From NCBI RefSeq assembly GCF_003259845.1, contig NZ_QLMJ01000007.1, positions 274,592-338,591 on the forward strand: a stretch of 64,000 bases of DNA, written 5' to 3'. Below the pieces are notes generated by a model. It made no database searches. It was not told the DNA's origin and worked only from the letters and a program-made list of their open reading frames with translations. Position 1 is the stretch's first letter. Every line of letters starts with the position of its first letter. This document shows, piece after piece, positions 52,667-62,286 of this stretch. Source of the DNA: Actinoplanes lutulentus. GTDB taxonomy: Bacteria; Actinomycetota; Actinomycetes; Mycobacteriales; Micromonosporaceae. The translations under genes were made by a program, and so were the position numbers.

Positions 52667-54784
52667 TTATTTCACCCCGGCCATGTCCATGCCGCGCAGC
52701 TCCTTTTTCAGTTCCTTCACCTCGTCGCGGATCCGGGCGGCCAGCTCGAACTGCAGCTCACGGGCGGCACCCAGCATCTGATCGCTGAGATCCTGGATCA
52801 GCTGGGCCAGCTCGGCACGGGCCATCCCCGGCCGGGCCGTACCGGAGCCGGCACGGGCTTTCGACCTGGTCTCCGGCACCGGCGCCTTGCCCCGGGACAT
52901 CTGCCGGCCACCGCCGCCGACCATCGCGCCGCCGACCGCGTTCTCGGTGTCCTCGGCCTCGCGGTAGATGTCGTCGAGGATGTCGTGGATCTTTTTCCGC
53001 AGGGCCGTCGGGACGATGCCGTTCGCCTCGTTGTGGGCGATCTGCTTGTCGCGCCGGCGGTCCGTCTCGTCGATAGCGTTCCGCATCGACGGGGTGATCT
53101 TGTCGGCGTACATATGGACCTCGCCGGAGACGTTACGCGCGGCGCGGCCGATGGTCTGGATCAGCGAGCGGCCGCTGCGCAGGAAGCCCTCCTTGTCGGC
53201 GTCGAGGATCGCGACCAGCGACACCTCGGGCAGGTCGAGACCCTCACGCAGCAGGTTGATGCCGACCAGCACGTCGTAATCACCCTTGCGCAGCTCCTTG
53301 AGCAGCTCGACCCGGCGCAGCGTGTCGACCTCGGAGTGCAGGTAACGCACCCGGATGCCGTTCTCCAGGAGGTAATCGGTGAGGTCCTCGGCCATCTTCT
53401 TGGTCAGCGTGGTGACCAGGACCCGCTCGTCTTTCTCGGTCCGCAGCTTGATCTCGTGCATCAGGTCGTCGATCTGGCCCTTCGTGGGTTTCACCACGAC
53501 CTGCGGGTCGACCAGGCCGGTCGGGCGGATGACCTGCTCGACGAACTCGCCCTGCGCTTTCTCCAGCTCCCACGGGCCGGGTGTCGCCGACAGGAACACC
53601 ATCTGGCCGACCCGGTCGAGGAACTCGTCGAAGCGCAGCGGCCGGTTGTCGGCGGCGCTGGGCAGCCGGAAGCCGTGCTCGATCAGGATCCGTTTCCGGG
53701 AGGCGTCGCCCTCGTACATCCCGCCGATCTGCGGGATCGTCACGTGCGACTCGTCGATGACGGTGACGAAGTCATCCGGGAAGTAGTCGAGCAGGGTGTA
53801 GGCCGGCTCGCCGGGCTGGCGGCCGTCCATGTGCATCGAGTAGTTCTCGATGCCGTTGCAGAAGCCGACCTGGCGCATCATCTCGATGTCATAGGTGGTC
53901 CGCATCCGCAGCCGCTGTGCCTCGAGGAGCTTGCCCTGCCGCTCGAACTCGGCGAGCCGCTCCTCCAGCTCGGCCTCGATGTCGTGGATCGCCCGCTCCA
54001 TCCGCTCCGCGCCGGCCACGTAGTGCGTCGCCGGGAAGATGACCAGCTCGTCGACCTCACGGACCACCTCGCCGGTGAGCGGGTGCAGGTAGTAGAGCTT
54101 CTCCACCTCGTCGCCGAAGAGCTCGACGCGCACGGCCAGTTCTTCATAGGCCGGGATGATCTCCAGCGTGTCGCCGCGGACCCGGAAGGTGCCGCGCTGG
54201 AAGGCCACGTCGTTGCGCGTGTATTGGATGTCGACCAGGCGGCGCAGCAGCTTGTCGCGCTCGATCTCCTGGCCGACCTTGAGCTGGACGGCGGTCTCGA
54301 TGTACTCCTGGGGGGTGCCCAGGCCGTAGATCGCGCTCACCGTCGCCACCACGATGGTGTCGCGCCGGGTCAGCAGTGACCGGGTGGCCGAGTGGCGGAG
54401 GCGCTCCACCTCCTCGTTGACCGAGGAGTCTTTCTCGATGTAGGTGTCGCTCTGGGCGATGTACGCCTCAGGCTGGTAATAGTCGTAGTAACTCACGAAG
54501 TATTCGACGGCGTTGTTCGGCAGCAGCTCGCGGAACTCCTTGGCGAGCTGGGCGCAGAGCGTCTTGTTGGGCGCGAGCACGAGCGCCGGCCGCTGCAGCC
54601 GCTCGATGAGCCAGGCCGTCGTGGCGCTCTTGCCGGTGCCGGTGGCGCCGAGCAGAACAGTATTCAGATCGCCGCGGCGGACCCGTCGCTCAAGCTCGTC
54701 GATCGCGGCGGGCTGGTCACCCGCGGGCTGGAATTCGCTGACGACCTCGAACCGGCCGTCAAGTCGTGGGATGTCGAGCGCCAT
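52667..54784 (-). CDS. uvrB: Excinuclease ABC subunit B
   Basis: 705-residue helicase-like subunit that loads and verifies damage. Walker A is GATGTGKSATTAW, the beta-hairpin region is YYDYYQPEAYIAQSDTYIEKDS, motif VI region QTIGRAARN, and the C-terminal UVR domain (LIQDLSDQMLGAARELQFELAA) binds UvrC. ATG 54784 stands 6 bases after a TACGGT -10 element, hence leaderless. Confidence 0.97.
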   Translation of the reverse strand: MALDIPRLDGRFEVVSEFQPAGDQPAAIDELERRVRRGDLNTVLLGATGTGKSATTAWLIERLQRPALVLAPNKTLCAQLAKEFRELLPNNAVEYFVSYYDYYQPEAYIAQSDTYIEKDSSVNEEVERLRHSATRSLLTRRDTIVVATVSAIYGLGTPQEYIETAVQLKVGQEIERDKLLRRLVDIQYTRNDVAFQRGTFRVRGDTLEIIPAYEELAVRVELFGDEVEKLYYLHPLTGEVVREVDELVIFPATHYVAGAERMERAIHDIEAELEERLAEFERQGKLLEAQRLRMRTTYDIEMMRQVGFCNGIENYSMHMDGRQPGEPAYTLLDYFPDDFVTVIDESHVTIPQIGGMYEGDASRKRILIEHGFRLPSAADNRPLRFDEFLDRVGQMVFLSATPGPWELEKAQGEFVEQVIRPTGLVDPQVVVKPTKGQIDDLMHEIKLRTEKDERVLVTTLTKKMAEDLTDYLLENGIRVRYLHSEVDTLRRVELLKELRKGDYDVLVGINLLREGLDLPEVSLVAILDADKEGFLRSGRSLIQTIGRAARNVSGEVHMYADKITPSMRNAIDETDRRRDKQIAHNEANGIVPTALRKKIHDILDDIYREAEDTENAVGGAMVGGGGRQMSRGKAPVPETRSKARAGSGTARPGMARAELAQLIQDLSDQMLGAARELQFELAARIRDEVKELKKELRGMDMAGVK

Positions 54785-54790
54785 GTTCAC

Positions 54791-54813
54791 ACCGTACGTC
54801 GGGGGTATGACAA
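54791..54813 (-). promoter_or_regulatory. PafBC-type DNA-damage promoter of uvrB
   Basis: Minus strand TTGTCATAC (54813-54805), exactly 8 bases, TACGGT (54796-54791), then 6 bases to the ATG. Confidence 0.8.
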
Positions 54814-55078
54814 GTTCCGGCACGGCTGCCGCGAGCCGGTCACGACGGCGTGCTGTGGGTGCACATTCCGCCCCGAGCAGCGCCATTGTCGTGCTTGACC
54901 CCGCGGCCTAGCCTTGGCGGGTAGGCCGCTCGCGGCGGCCGCAGGCATCGTGTGGATCACATCCGTCAAGGATCGCGTTCACCATGCCGCACCGTGGTCG
55001 ATGCGCCCCAGGGACCTCCCGGGCAAGCGCACCCTCGGTGAGTCGCGCCCAGCGCAGACCGGTCGCCGCGAGAGCTTC

Positions 55079-56269
55079 CTACGAAGCTTGTCCAGGCTGC
55101 CAGCCGACTGATGCCGCCCAGTCGTCCGCCGCCCGGGCCTCCTCGTCGAACCACGGCTCCTTCGCTTCGGCGTACCCCTCCCGGTCCTCGATGGAAGCCA
55201 CCCACGCGGCCTTGGCCGCGGCATAGGCGTCTCGCGCCTCCGGCACCGCGCGCAGATGATCACGCATGAGCAGCGCGAAACGCCAGCCCGGCGACCCCGC
55301 CACCCGCACGTGCAGGTTCACCTCGTAACCCGGGTCGGCGCATCCGTGCAACCGCTTCGGCCAGGTCATCCCCGGCACACCGCGCGCGTTGTCGAACCAC
55401 TCCCCCGACCTGCGCGGAAAGCCGATCTCCCCGAGCCGCCCGGCAAGCGCGTCCGCCTCGGCCAGGGTCCGCACGCTCAGCATGAGATCAACGACGCCGG
55501 ACAAATCCGACAAAAACGGGACCGACGTCGACCCGATGTGATGCACCTCCGGCTGACCACCGAGGCCATGCCGAATCCGGGCGATCAACCGCGCGGCCAC
55601 CGCCGGCCAATCCGGCTCAGCCCGCTCGGCCGGCTGATCCTGATGCCGCGCCGAACGCCCCAGACGCAGATTGCGCTCGAACTCCACGATCCGCTCACGC
55701 CACAGCTGATCCACCCGGGCATGCAAATCACCAAGATCGGCGTCGTTCGTGAGGACCACGTCAGCCGCGGCACGGCGTCGCTCGTCGTCGGTCTGCGCCT
55801 CGATCCGGGCGGCGGCTTCCGCCGCCGTCATGCCACGCAACTGCGTCAGTCGCTGCATCCGCAGCTCACGGTCCGCGAGAACAACAACGACCAGATGGTA
55901 CGACGGAGAAAGCCCCGCCTCGACGAGAAGCGGAACGTCGTTCACCACGATCGCGTCCGGTGGCGCCGCTCGGGTCAGCTCGGCCGTGCGCTCCCGCACC
56001 CGGGGATGGATGATCCCCTCCAGCGTCCGGCGGGCCGGCTCGTCGCCGAAGACCTTCGCACCGAGCGCCGGCCGGTCCAGCTCGCCGTCCGCGGTGAGCA
56101 CACCCGCGCCGAACGCGGCCACGATCGCGGCGAGCCCGTCGGTGCCGGGCTGGACCACCTCACGGGCGAGCACGTCAGCATCGATGATCACCGCACCGCG
56201 CTCGGCGAAGCGCTGGGCCACAGCACTCTTGCCCGCACCGATCCCACCCGTCAGTCCCACCCTCAGCAT
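55079..56269 (-). CDS. coaE: Dephospho-CoA kinase fused to a GrpB (UPF0157) domain
   Basis: 396 residues. The N-terminal ~200 are CoaE, the last step of CoA synthesis: P-loop GLTGGIGAGKSAV, DADVLAREVV, and IIHPRVRE. The C-terminal ~170 are a GrpB/UPF0157 nucleotidyltransferase-like domain (HHIGSTSVP, VNLHVRVAGSPGWRF, FALLMRDHLR). This fusion is common in actinobacteria; the role of the second domain is unknown. The preceding 290 bases (54785-55078) hold the uvrB promoter and nothing else I can name. Confidence 0.93.
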   Translation of the reverse strand: MLRVGLTGGIGAGKSAVAQRFAERGAVIIDADVLAREVVQPGTDGLAAIVAAFGAGVLTADGELDRPALGAKVFGDEPARRTLEGIIHPRVRERTAELTRAAPPDAIVVNDVPLLVEAGLSPSYHLVVVVLADRELRMQRLTQLRGMTAAEAAARIEAQTDDERRRAAADVVLTNDADLGDLHARVDQLWRERIVEFERNLRLGRSARHQDQPAERAEPDWPAVAARLIARIRHGLGGQPEVHHIGSTSVPFLSDLSGVVDLMLSVRTLAEADALAGRLGEIGFPRRSGEWFDNARGVPGMTWPKRLHGCADPGYEVNLHVRVAGSPGWRFALLMRDHLRAVPEARDAYAAAKAAWVASIEDREGYAEAKEPWFDEEARAADDWAASVGWQPGQAS

Positions 56270-56335
56270 GGGAACCAGTATCCCGGTGCGCTCGATCGTC
56301 AGCGCTGTCCAGCCGCCGAAAATCCGGGGAATGGC

Positions 56336-56371
56336 GAAAGGCCGCCCCGACCTGAGTCGGGACGGCCTTTC
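56336..56371 (-). terminator. 16-bp hairpin after rpsA
   Basis: Stem 56336-56351 with 56356-56371, one mismatch, 4-base loop, between rpsA and coaE. Confidence 0.75.
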
Positions 56372-56405
56372 CGGGTACTACCGCTTGGCTACAAGCAGAA
56401 GAGCG

Positions 56406-57920
56406 TCAGCTCTTGCCGCCGGCCAGCTTCTCGCGCAGAGCGGCGAGAGCCTCGTCGGTGGCCAGCGTGCCGGCCGGCTCCTCGGCGGAGCGCGCCGGGG
56501 CCGACGAGCTCGTGGACGAGGAAGTCGACGAAGACGACGAAGAGGTCACGCCGCCGGCCGGAACCGGGTTGAGCGCAGCCTCGGCGTCGGCCTCGCGGCT
56601 CGCCTGGACCTGCTTGGTGTGGGCCTCCCAGCGCTCGCGGGCATCCGCGTACTGCTTCTCCCACGCCTCGCGCTGCTTGTCGAAGCCCTCGAGCCACTCA
56701 CCCGTCTCGGGGTCGAAGCCCTCCGGGTAGATGTAGTTGCCCTCGTTGTCGTACGTGGCAGCCATGCCGTACAGGGTCGGGTCGAAGTGCTCCTCGCCCT
56801 CAACGAAGTTCTCGTTGGCCTGCTTGAGCGACAGCGAGATCCGGCGACGCTCGAGGTCGATGTCGATGACCTTGACCAGAACGTCCGAACCAACCTGGAC
56901 GACCTGCTCGGGCAGCTCAACGTGACGCTCGGCGAGCTCGGAGATGTGCACCAGACCCTCGATGCCGTCGTCGACGCGGACGAACGCACCGAACGGAACG
57001 AGCTTGGTGACCTTACCCGGGACGATCTGGTTGATCGCGTGGGTCCGGGCGAACTGACGCCACGGGTCCTCCTGGGTCGCCTTCAGCGACAGGGAGACAC
57101 GCTCACGGTCCAGGTCGACGTCGAGGACCTCGACCTCGACCTCCTGGCCGACCTCGACAACCTCGGAGGGGTGGTCGATGTGCTTCCAGGAGAGCTCGGA
57201 GACGTGCACCAGGCCGTCCACGCCGCCAAGGTCGACGAAGGCGCCGAAGTTGACGATCGAGGACACGACGCCCTTGCGGACCTGGCCCTTCTGCAGCTTG
57301 TTGAGGAACTCGGTGCGAACCTCGGACTGCGTCTGCTCGAGCCAGGCGCGGCGGGACAGAACCACGTTGTTGCGGTTCTTGTCCAGCTCGATGATCTTCG
57401 CCTCGAGCTCGCGGCCGACGTACGGCTGCAGGTCCCGGACACGACGCATCTCGACCAGCGACGCCGGGAGGAAGCCCCGGAGACCGATGTCGAGGATGAG
57501 GCCACCCTTGACCACCTCGATGACGGAACCACGGACGACGCCGTCGTCTTCCTTGATCTTCTCGATGGTGCCCCAAGCCCGCTCGTACTGAGCGCGCTTC
57601 TTCGAGAGGATCAGGCGACCTTCCTTGTCCTCCTTGGTGAGGACGAGGGCTTCGATGTGGTCACCGACCGACACCACTTCCGCGGGGTCCACGTCATGCT
57701 TGATCGACAACTCGCGCGAGGGGATGACGCCCTCGGTCTTGTAGCCGATGTCGAGCAGGACCTCGTCCCGATCGACCTTGACGACGGTGCCTTCGACAAT
57801 GTCGCCGTCGTTGAAGTACTTGATGGTCTCGTCGATGGCGGCGAGGAATGCTTCCTCGGACCCGAGATCGTCGACGGTGACCTTGTTGGCGCTCGAGGTG
57901 GCCTCGATGCTGCTCGTCAT
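56406..57920 (-). CDS. rpsA: Ribosomal protein S1
   Basis: 504 residues with four S1 RNA-binding domains (starting around DIVEGTVVKVDRDEVLLDIG, VVRGSVIEVVKGGLILDIG, VRKGVVSSIVNFGAFVDLGG and IVPGKVTKLVPFGAFVRVDD), the actinobacterial arrangement. The C-terminal ~130 residues are non-S1, including a Ser/Thr-rich stretch. ATG 57920 follows a GGAG site. S1 binds mRNA at the 30S; in an organism rich in leaderless messages its load may be smaller. Confidence 0.96.
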   Translation of the reverse strand: MTSSIEATSSANKVTVDDLGSEEAFLAAIDETIKYFNDGDIVEGTVVKVDRDEVLLDIGYKTEGVIPSRELSIKHDVDPAEVVSVGDHIEALVLTKEDKEGRLILSKKRAQYERAWGTIEKIKEDDGVVRGSVIEVVKGGLILDIGLRGFLPASLVEMRRVRDLQPYVGRELEAKIIELDKNRNNVVLSRRAWLEQTQSEVRTEFLNKLQKGQVRKGVVSSIVNFGAFVDLGGVDGLVHVSELSWKHIDHPSEVVEVGQEVEVEVLDVDLDRERVSLSLKATQEDPWRQFARTHAINQIVPGKVTKLVPFGAFVRVDDGIEGLVHISELAERHVELPEQVVQVGSDVLVKVIDIDLERRRISLSLKQANENFVEGEEHFDPTLYGMAATYDNEGNYIYPEGFDPETGEWLEGFDKQREAWEKQYADARERWEAHTKQVQASREADAEAALNPVPAGGVTSSSSSSTSSSTSSSAPARSAEEPAGTLATDEALAALREKLAGGKS

Positions 57921-58242
57921 GTGGACAGTTGCTCCGAACGGATGGATTCGTGGTGTCTCTCGCGCTCGGCGGAACTGCCACCGGAACCGCACGAACGAGT
58001 GAGACGACCAAGCTGTGGAGCAGTCTGATCATATGCAGTCGATCATGCCGAGACCGGCGACCACGGAACCTGCTCCCTGCCGAGGCACACGATCCGCGAG
58101 CGCATCGACTAGCTTACCGTGCGCATTACCACAGGTTGCAAGCCCTCCTGAGGAGCGCGGCACATTGTCGGGTCAGAACCGGCCAGTCTGCCCGATATAG
58201 GCCGAATCCTGGCAGCCGACACGCCTGCCGTACCGTTGCCGA
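57921..58242. promoter_or_regulatory. Divergent spacer between rpsA and a methyltransferase gene
   Basis: 322 bases without a gene. The rpsA side (to about 58100) must hold its leader and promoter; I see no clear structured element. The plus-strand end holds TACCGT at 58231-58236, 6 bases before the GTG of the methyltransferase. Confidence 0.5.
58231..58236 (+). promoter_or_regulatory. Putative -10 element (TACCGT), leaderless start
   Basis: TACCGT, 6 bases, then GTG 58243; no ribosome-binding site. Confidence 0.45.
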
Positions 58243-59049
58243 GTGATCGAGATCCCCTCAAAATCCGCCGCCGGGAACGTGACCGAGACGGAAGCCCGCA
58301 GGGCCAACCGCTCCTGGTGGGATCTCGACGCCGACGACTATCAGGACGAGCACGGCGCCTTCCTCGGCGACTCCGACTTCGTCTGGTGCCCCGAGCGCCT
58401 CCGGGAAGCCGACGCGCGCCTTCTGGGACGCGTACAGGGAAAAAAGATCTTGGAACTGGGCGCCGGCGCCGCGGCAGCCTCGCGGTGGTTGCGCCTGGAA
58501 GGCGCCCATCCGGTCGCCATCGACCTCTCCGCGGGCATGTTGCGCCACGCGGCCCTCACGGCCGACAAGACAGGGGTACGCGTACCGCTCGTCCAGTCCG
58601 ACGCCATGGCCCTGCCGTTCCGGGACGACGCGTTCGACATCGTGTGCACCGCCTTCGGCGCGATCCCGTTCGTCGCCGACTCGGCCGCCGCCATGCGCGA
58701 GGTGGCCCGGGTGCTGCGGCCGGGCGGCAGCTGGGTGTTCTCGGTGACCCACCCGATGCGGTGGGCGTTCTGGGACGACCCCGGCGCGGAAGGCCTCACC
58801 GTGCGGAACTCGTATTTCGACCGCTCGCCGTACGTCGAGCGCGACGACGACGGCCAGGTCACCTATCTGGAACAGCATCGGACGCTCGGCGACCGGATCC
58901 GGGAGATCGTGGCGGCCGGGTTCGTGCTGCGTGACCTGATCGAGCCGGAGTGGCCGGAAGGTCATGAGGGGACCTGGGGTCAGTGGAGCCCGCTGCGCGG
59001 ACGCCTTTTCCCCGGCACCGCCATCTTCGTGTGCGACCTGCCGGCCTGA
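58243..59049 (+). CDS. Class I SAM-dependent methyltransferase
   Basis: 268 residues, methyltransferase-11 type. SAM-binding motif I is KILELGAGAAAASRWL, motif II region HPVAIDLSAGML, motif IV PFRDDAFDIVCTAFGAIPFV, and the post-motif VLRPGGSWVFSVTHPMRW. The N-terminal SWWDLDADDYQDEHGAFL and the later TWGQWSPLRG recur in a conserved actinobacterial subgroup without known substrate. Leaderless GTG start. It converges on the arsR-like gene across a triple repeat. Confidence 0.88.
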   Translation: MIEIPSKSAAGNVTETEARRANRSWWDLDADDYQDEHGAFLGDSDFVWCPERLREADARLLGRVQGKKILELGAGAAAASRWLRLEGAHPVAIDLSAGMLRHAALTADKTGVRVPLVQSDAMALPFRDDAFDIVCTAFGAIPFVADSAAAMREVARVLRPGGSWVFSVTHPMRWAFWDDPGAEGLTVRNSYFDRSPYVERDDDGQVTYLEQHRTLGDRIREIVAAGFVLRDLIEPEWPEGHEGTWGQWSPLRGRLFPGTAIFVCDLPA

Positions 59050-59058
59050 TCGTCTTCC

Positions 59059-59142
59059 AGGCGGGGCTGACGTCCAGGACGTCTTTAGGCGGGGCTGACG
59101 TCCAGGACGCCTTTAAGCGGGGCTGACGTCCAGGACGTCAGC
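59059..59142. repeat. 28-bp tandem triplicate of the arsR 3' end
   Basis: Units 59059-59086, 59087-59114 and 59115-59142, nearly identical. Unit 3 is the real end of the minus-strand gene (VLDVSPA-stop); units 1 and 2 repeat it past the stop. Each holds the inverted repeat GACGTCCAGGACGTC; unit 3 extends it to an 8-bp stem, and units 1 and 2 are followed by CTTT on the plus strand. Confidence 0.92.
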
Positions 59143-59511
59143 CAGAAGAGTGAGAGTGTCCGGAACCGGCCGGTAATACACCCAGGTGCCACGGCGGTCG
59201 CAGTCGACGAGGCCGGACTCGCGCAGTATCCGCAGGTGATGCGAGATCGTCGGGCCGGTCAGGTCGAACTCGCCGCTCAGGTCACACACGCAGATCTCGC
59301 CCTTGGGCGCTGACGCGATCATCGAGAGCAGCCGGAGCCGGACCGGGTCGCCGAGCGCCTTGAACATGCCGGCGAGCACGGACGCCCGATCGGTCTCAAG
59401 CGGGCCGCGCACCAGCGTGACACCGGCGACCTGGGCGATGATCGAGATCAGCAGCGAAGGCCTGACCTCGTCCCCAACGGCGATCTCCATCGACATCGAT
59501 CCACTCGGCAT
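59113..59511 (-). CDS. ArsR/SmtB-family metal-type repressor
   Basis: 132 residues. A winged helix (LGDPVRLRLLSMIASAPKGE, TGPTISHHLRILRESGLV) with the Cys pair ICVCDLSGEF at the recognition-helix start, the As(III)-type site of ArsR. No arsenic resistance gene is adjacent, so the target is unknown. The start is uncertain: ATG 59511, 59496 and 59490 are all in frame, and none has a clear site. It lies 70 bases downstream of the polA stop. Its 3' end is triplicated. Confidence 0.83.
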   Translation of the reverse strand: MPSGSMSMEIAVGDEVRPSLLISIIAQVAGVTLVRGPLETDRASVLAGMFKALGDPVRLRLLSMIASAPKGEICVCDLSGEFDLTGPTISHHLRILRESGLVDCDRRGTWVYYRPVPDTLTLLADVLDVSPA

Positions 59512-59581
59512 CGGACCAGGGTGGCAGATCATCGCAAGGTGCGCGGTACCTGCCACCCGTCCGGGCGTTCTTTTCCCGCTG

Positions 59582-62278
59582 TCAGTGGTCGGCGCCGTTC
59601 CAGTCCCGGCCGGCGCCGACCGAGACCTCCAGCGGCACCGAGAGCGGGAACGCGCCGCCCATCTCCCGGCGGACCAGCTCCTCAAGCTGCTCACGCTCGC
59701 CGGCGGCGACCTCGAACACCAGCTCGTCGTGGACCTGGAGCAGCATCCGCGACGTGAGGGCGGAGTCCTTCAGCGCCTCGTCCACCCGGAGCATCGCGAT
59801 CTTGATGATGTCCGCGGCGGAGCCCTGGATCGGCGCGTTCAGCGCCATCCGCTGGGCCATCTCGCGGCGCTGCCGGTTGTCGCTGCTCAGGTCGGGCAGG
59901 TAACGGCGGCGGCCGAGGATGGTCGCGGTGTAACCGTCCTTGCCGGCCTGCACCACCACGGCCTGCAGGTAGTCACGCACCCCGCCGAAGCGCTCGAAGT
60001 ACTCGTCCATCAGGGCACGGGCCTCTTCGGTGGAGATGCTGAGCTGGTTGGAGAGGCCGAAAGCGCTCAACCCGTACGCCAGGCCGTAGTTCATCGCCTT
60101 GATCTTGCGGCGCTGGTCGGCGCTGACCTCGTCGAGCCCGACGTGGAAGACCGACGACGCGGTGGCGGCGTGGAAGTCGGCACCCGAGTTGAACGCGGCG
60201 ATCAGCGCGTCATCGCCGGACAGATGCGCCATGATCCGCATCTCGATCTGGCTGTAGTCCGCGGTCATCAGCTGCTCGTGACCCGGCCCGACCACAAACG
60301 CGCGGCGGATGCGCCGGCCCTCTTCCGTACGGATGGGGATGTTTTGAAGGTTCGGATCTGTCGACGAGAGGCGGCCGGTCGCGGCGACCGTCTGGTTGAA
60401 GGTGGTGTGGATGCGGCCGTCGTCGGAGACCGACTTGAGCAGGCCGTCGACAGTCGACTTCAGTTTCGCCACGTCGCGGTGGCGCAGCAGGTGCGCCAGG
60501 ACCGGGTCGCCGGTCTGCGCGAACAGGCTCTGCAGCGCGTCCGCGTCGGTCGTGTAACCGGACTTGATCTTCTTGGTCTTGGGCAGGTTGCGCTCGACGA
60601 AGAGGATCTCCTGGAGCTGCTTGGGCGAGCCCAGGTTGAACTCCCGGCCGACCACCTCGTGCGCTGCCTGCTGCGCCGATTTCACCTCGGCGGCGAAGTG
60701 CGACTCCAGCTCCGACAGGTAATCGGTGTCGGCGGCGATGCCGAGCCGCTCCATCGCGGCGAGCACCACCGACAGCGGCTGCTCCACCTCGCCGAGGATC
60801 TGCATCGACTCGCCGCCGTCCTGGGACAGCTCGGCGGTGATCACGTCGGCCAGGTCGAGGGTGGCCCGGGCGCGCAGCATCAGGTTCATCTCGGCGGCGC
60901 CCTTGTCGTCGTCAGGGCCGTCGAAGAGGGTGATCTGCGCGTTCTCCGGCTCGTCGACCCGCAGCTCGCGCTTGAGGTAACGAAGGGCCAGGTCGTTCAG
61001 GTCGTACGCACGCTGGTCCGGCTTTGCCAGGTAGGCCGCGAGGGCGGTGTCCGTGGTGACGCCGGCCAGTTGCCAGCCGTGTGCCTGGAAGGCGAGCAGC
61101 GCCGGTTTCGCGTCGTGCACCACCTTGGGCCGGCCGGGCTCGGCCAGCCAGGCGGCAACGGCGCGCTCGTCGTCCTCGTCCAGGGCCGCCGGGTCGAACC
61201 AGGCGGCCTTGCCGCCGGCCGTGGCCACGCCGACGCCGGTGAGCTCGCCCGCGCCCCGGCCGAACCGTCCGGTGACCGCGACGCCGACCGGCGCCGTGCC
61301 GGCGAACTCACGCAGCCAGCCCGCCACCGCGCCGGTGGGCAGGATCGCGCCGTCCAGGTCGAAGCCGGACTCGGCCTCCGGCTCGACGGCGTCGAGGTAG
61401 GAGTAGAGCCGCTCGCGCAGCACCCGGAACTCCAGCGCGTCGAAGACCGCGTGCACCGCCTCGCGGTCCCAGCCGGCCCATTTCACGTCCTCCGGCCGCA
61501 GCGACAGCTCGAGGTCGCAGACCAGCCGGTTGAGGTCGAAGTTGCGCATCACCTCGGCGAGGTGGGCGCGCAGACTCTCACCGACCTTGCCCTTGATCTT
61601 GTCAACGTTGGCGATGATGCCGTCCAGGCTGCCGAACTCCTTGATCCACTTGGCAGCGGTCTTGTCACCCACGCCGGGCACGCCGGTCAGGTTGTCGCTG
61701 GCCTCGCCGACCAGGGCGGCCTTGTCGCGGTAGAGGCTCGGCGGCACCAGGTACTTCGCCTCGATCGCCGCCGGGGTCATCCGCCAGACATCGGAGACGC
61801 CACGGACCGGGTAGAGGATCGTGACGTGCTCGCTCGCCAGCTGGAAGGCGTCCCGGTCACCACTGGAGATCACCACCTCCATGCCGGAGTCGCGCGCCTG
61901 GGTGGCGAGGGTGGCGATGACGTCGTCCGCCTCGTAGTTCTCTTTCTCCACGACCGGGATGCGCAGCGCCTCGAGCACCTCCTTGATCAGGCTGACCTGG
62001 CCCAGGAAGGGCGTCGGCGTCTCGGAGCGGCCCGCCTTGTAGTCCGCGTACTTCTCGGTGCGGAAGCTTTTCCGGGAGAGGTCGAAGGCGACCACGATGT
62101 GCGTCGGCTTCTCGTCGCGCAGCATGTTGATGAGCATCGAGGTGAAGCCGAAGACAGCGTTCGTCGGCTGGCCGGTGGCGGTGCTGAAGTTCTCCACCGG
62201 GAGCGCGAAATAAGCCCGGTAAGCCAAGGAGTGGCCGTCGAGCAGCAGGAGGCGGGGAGTCTGGGCGTCGTCGCTCAC
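59582..62278 (-). CDS. polA: DNA polymerase I
   Basis: 898 residues. The N-terminal 5'-3' exonuclease (LLLDGHSLAYRAYFALP, YEADDVIATLA, GDRDAFQL, PGVGDKTAAKWI) is complete. The middle 3'-5' exonuclease-like domain appears degenerate, as in other actinobacteria. Polymerase motifs A (DYSQIEMRIMAHLSGD), B (RRKIKAMNYGLAYGLSAFG) and C (QVHDELVFEV) are intact. GTG 62278 is 8 bases after a TAGAGT -10 element, with no ribosome-binding site in between: leaderless. Confidence 0.97.
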   Translation of the reverse strand: MSDDAQTPRLLLLDGHSLAYRAYFALPVENFSTATGQPTNAVFGFTSMLINMLRDEKPTHIVVAFDLSRKSFRTEKYADYKAGRSETPTPFLGQVSLIKEVLEALRIPVVEKENYEADDVIATLATQARDSGMEVVISSGDRDAFQLASEHVTILYPVRGVSDVWRMTPAAIEAKYLVPPSLYRDKAALVGEASDNLTGVPGVGDKTAAKWIKEFGSLDGIIANVDKIKGKVGESLRAHLAEVMRNFDLNRLVCDLELSLRPEDVKWAGWDREAVHAVFDALEFRVLRERLYSYLDAVEPEAESGFDLDGAILPTGAVAGWLREFAGTAPVGVAVTGRFGRGAGELTGVGVATAGGKAAWFDPAALDEDDERAVAAWLAEPGRPKVVHDAKPALLAFQAHGWQLAGVTTDTALAAYLAKPDQRAYDLNDLALRYLKRELRVDEPENAQITLFDGPDDDKGAAEMNLMLRARATLDLADVITAELSQDGGESMQILGEVEQPLSVVLAAMERLGIAADTDYLSELESHFAAEVKSAQQAAHEVVGREFNLGSPKQLQEILFVERNLPKTKKIKSGYTTDADALQSLFAQTGDPVLAHLLRHRDVAKLKSTVDGLLKSVSDDGRIHTTFNQTVAATGRLSSTDPNLQNIPIRTEEGRRIRRAFVVGPGHEQLMTADYSQIEMRIMAHLSGDDALIAAFNSGADFHAATASSVFHVGLDEVSADQRRKIKAMNYGLAYGLSAFGLSNQLSISTEEARALMDEYFERFGGVRDYLQAVVVQAGKDGYTATILGRRRYLPDLSSDNRQRREMAQRMALNAPIQGSAADIIKIAMLRVDEALKDSALTSRMLLQVHDELVFEVAAGEREQLEELVRREMGGAFPLSVPLEVSVGAGRDWNGADH

Positions 62279-62286
62279 GTCCCTGG

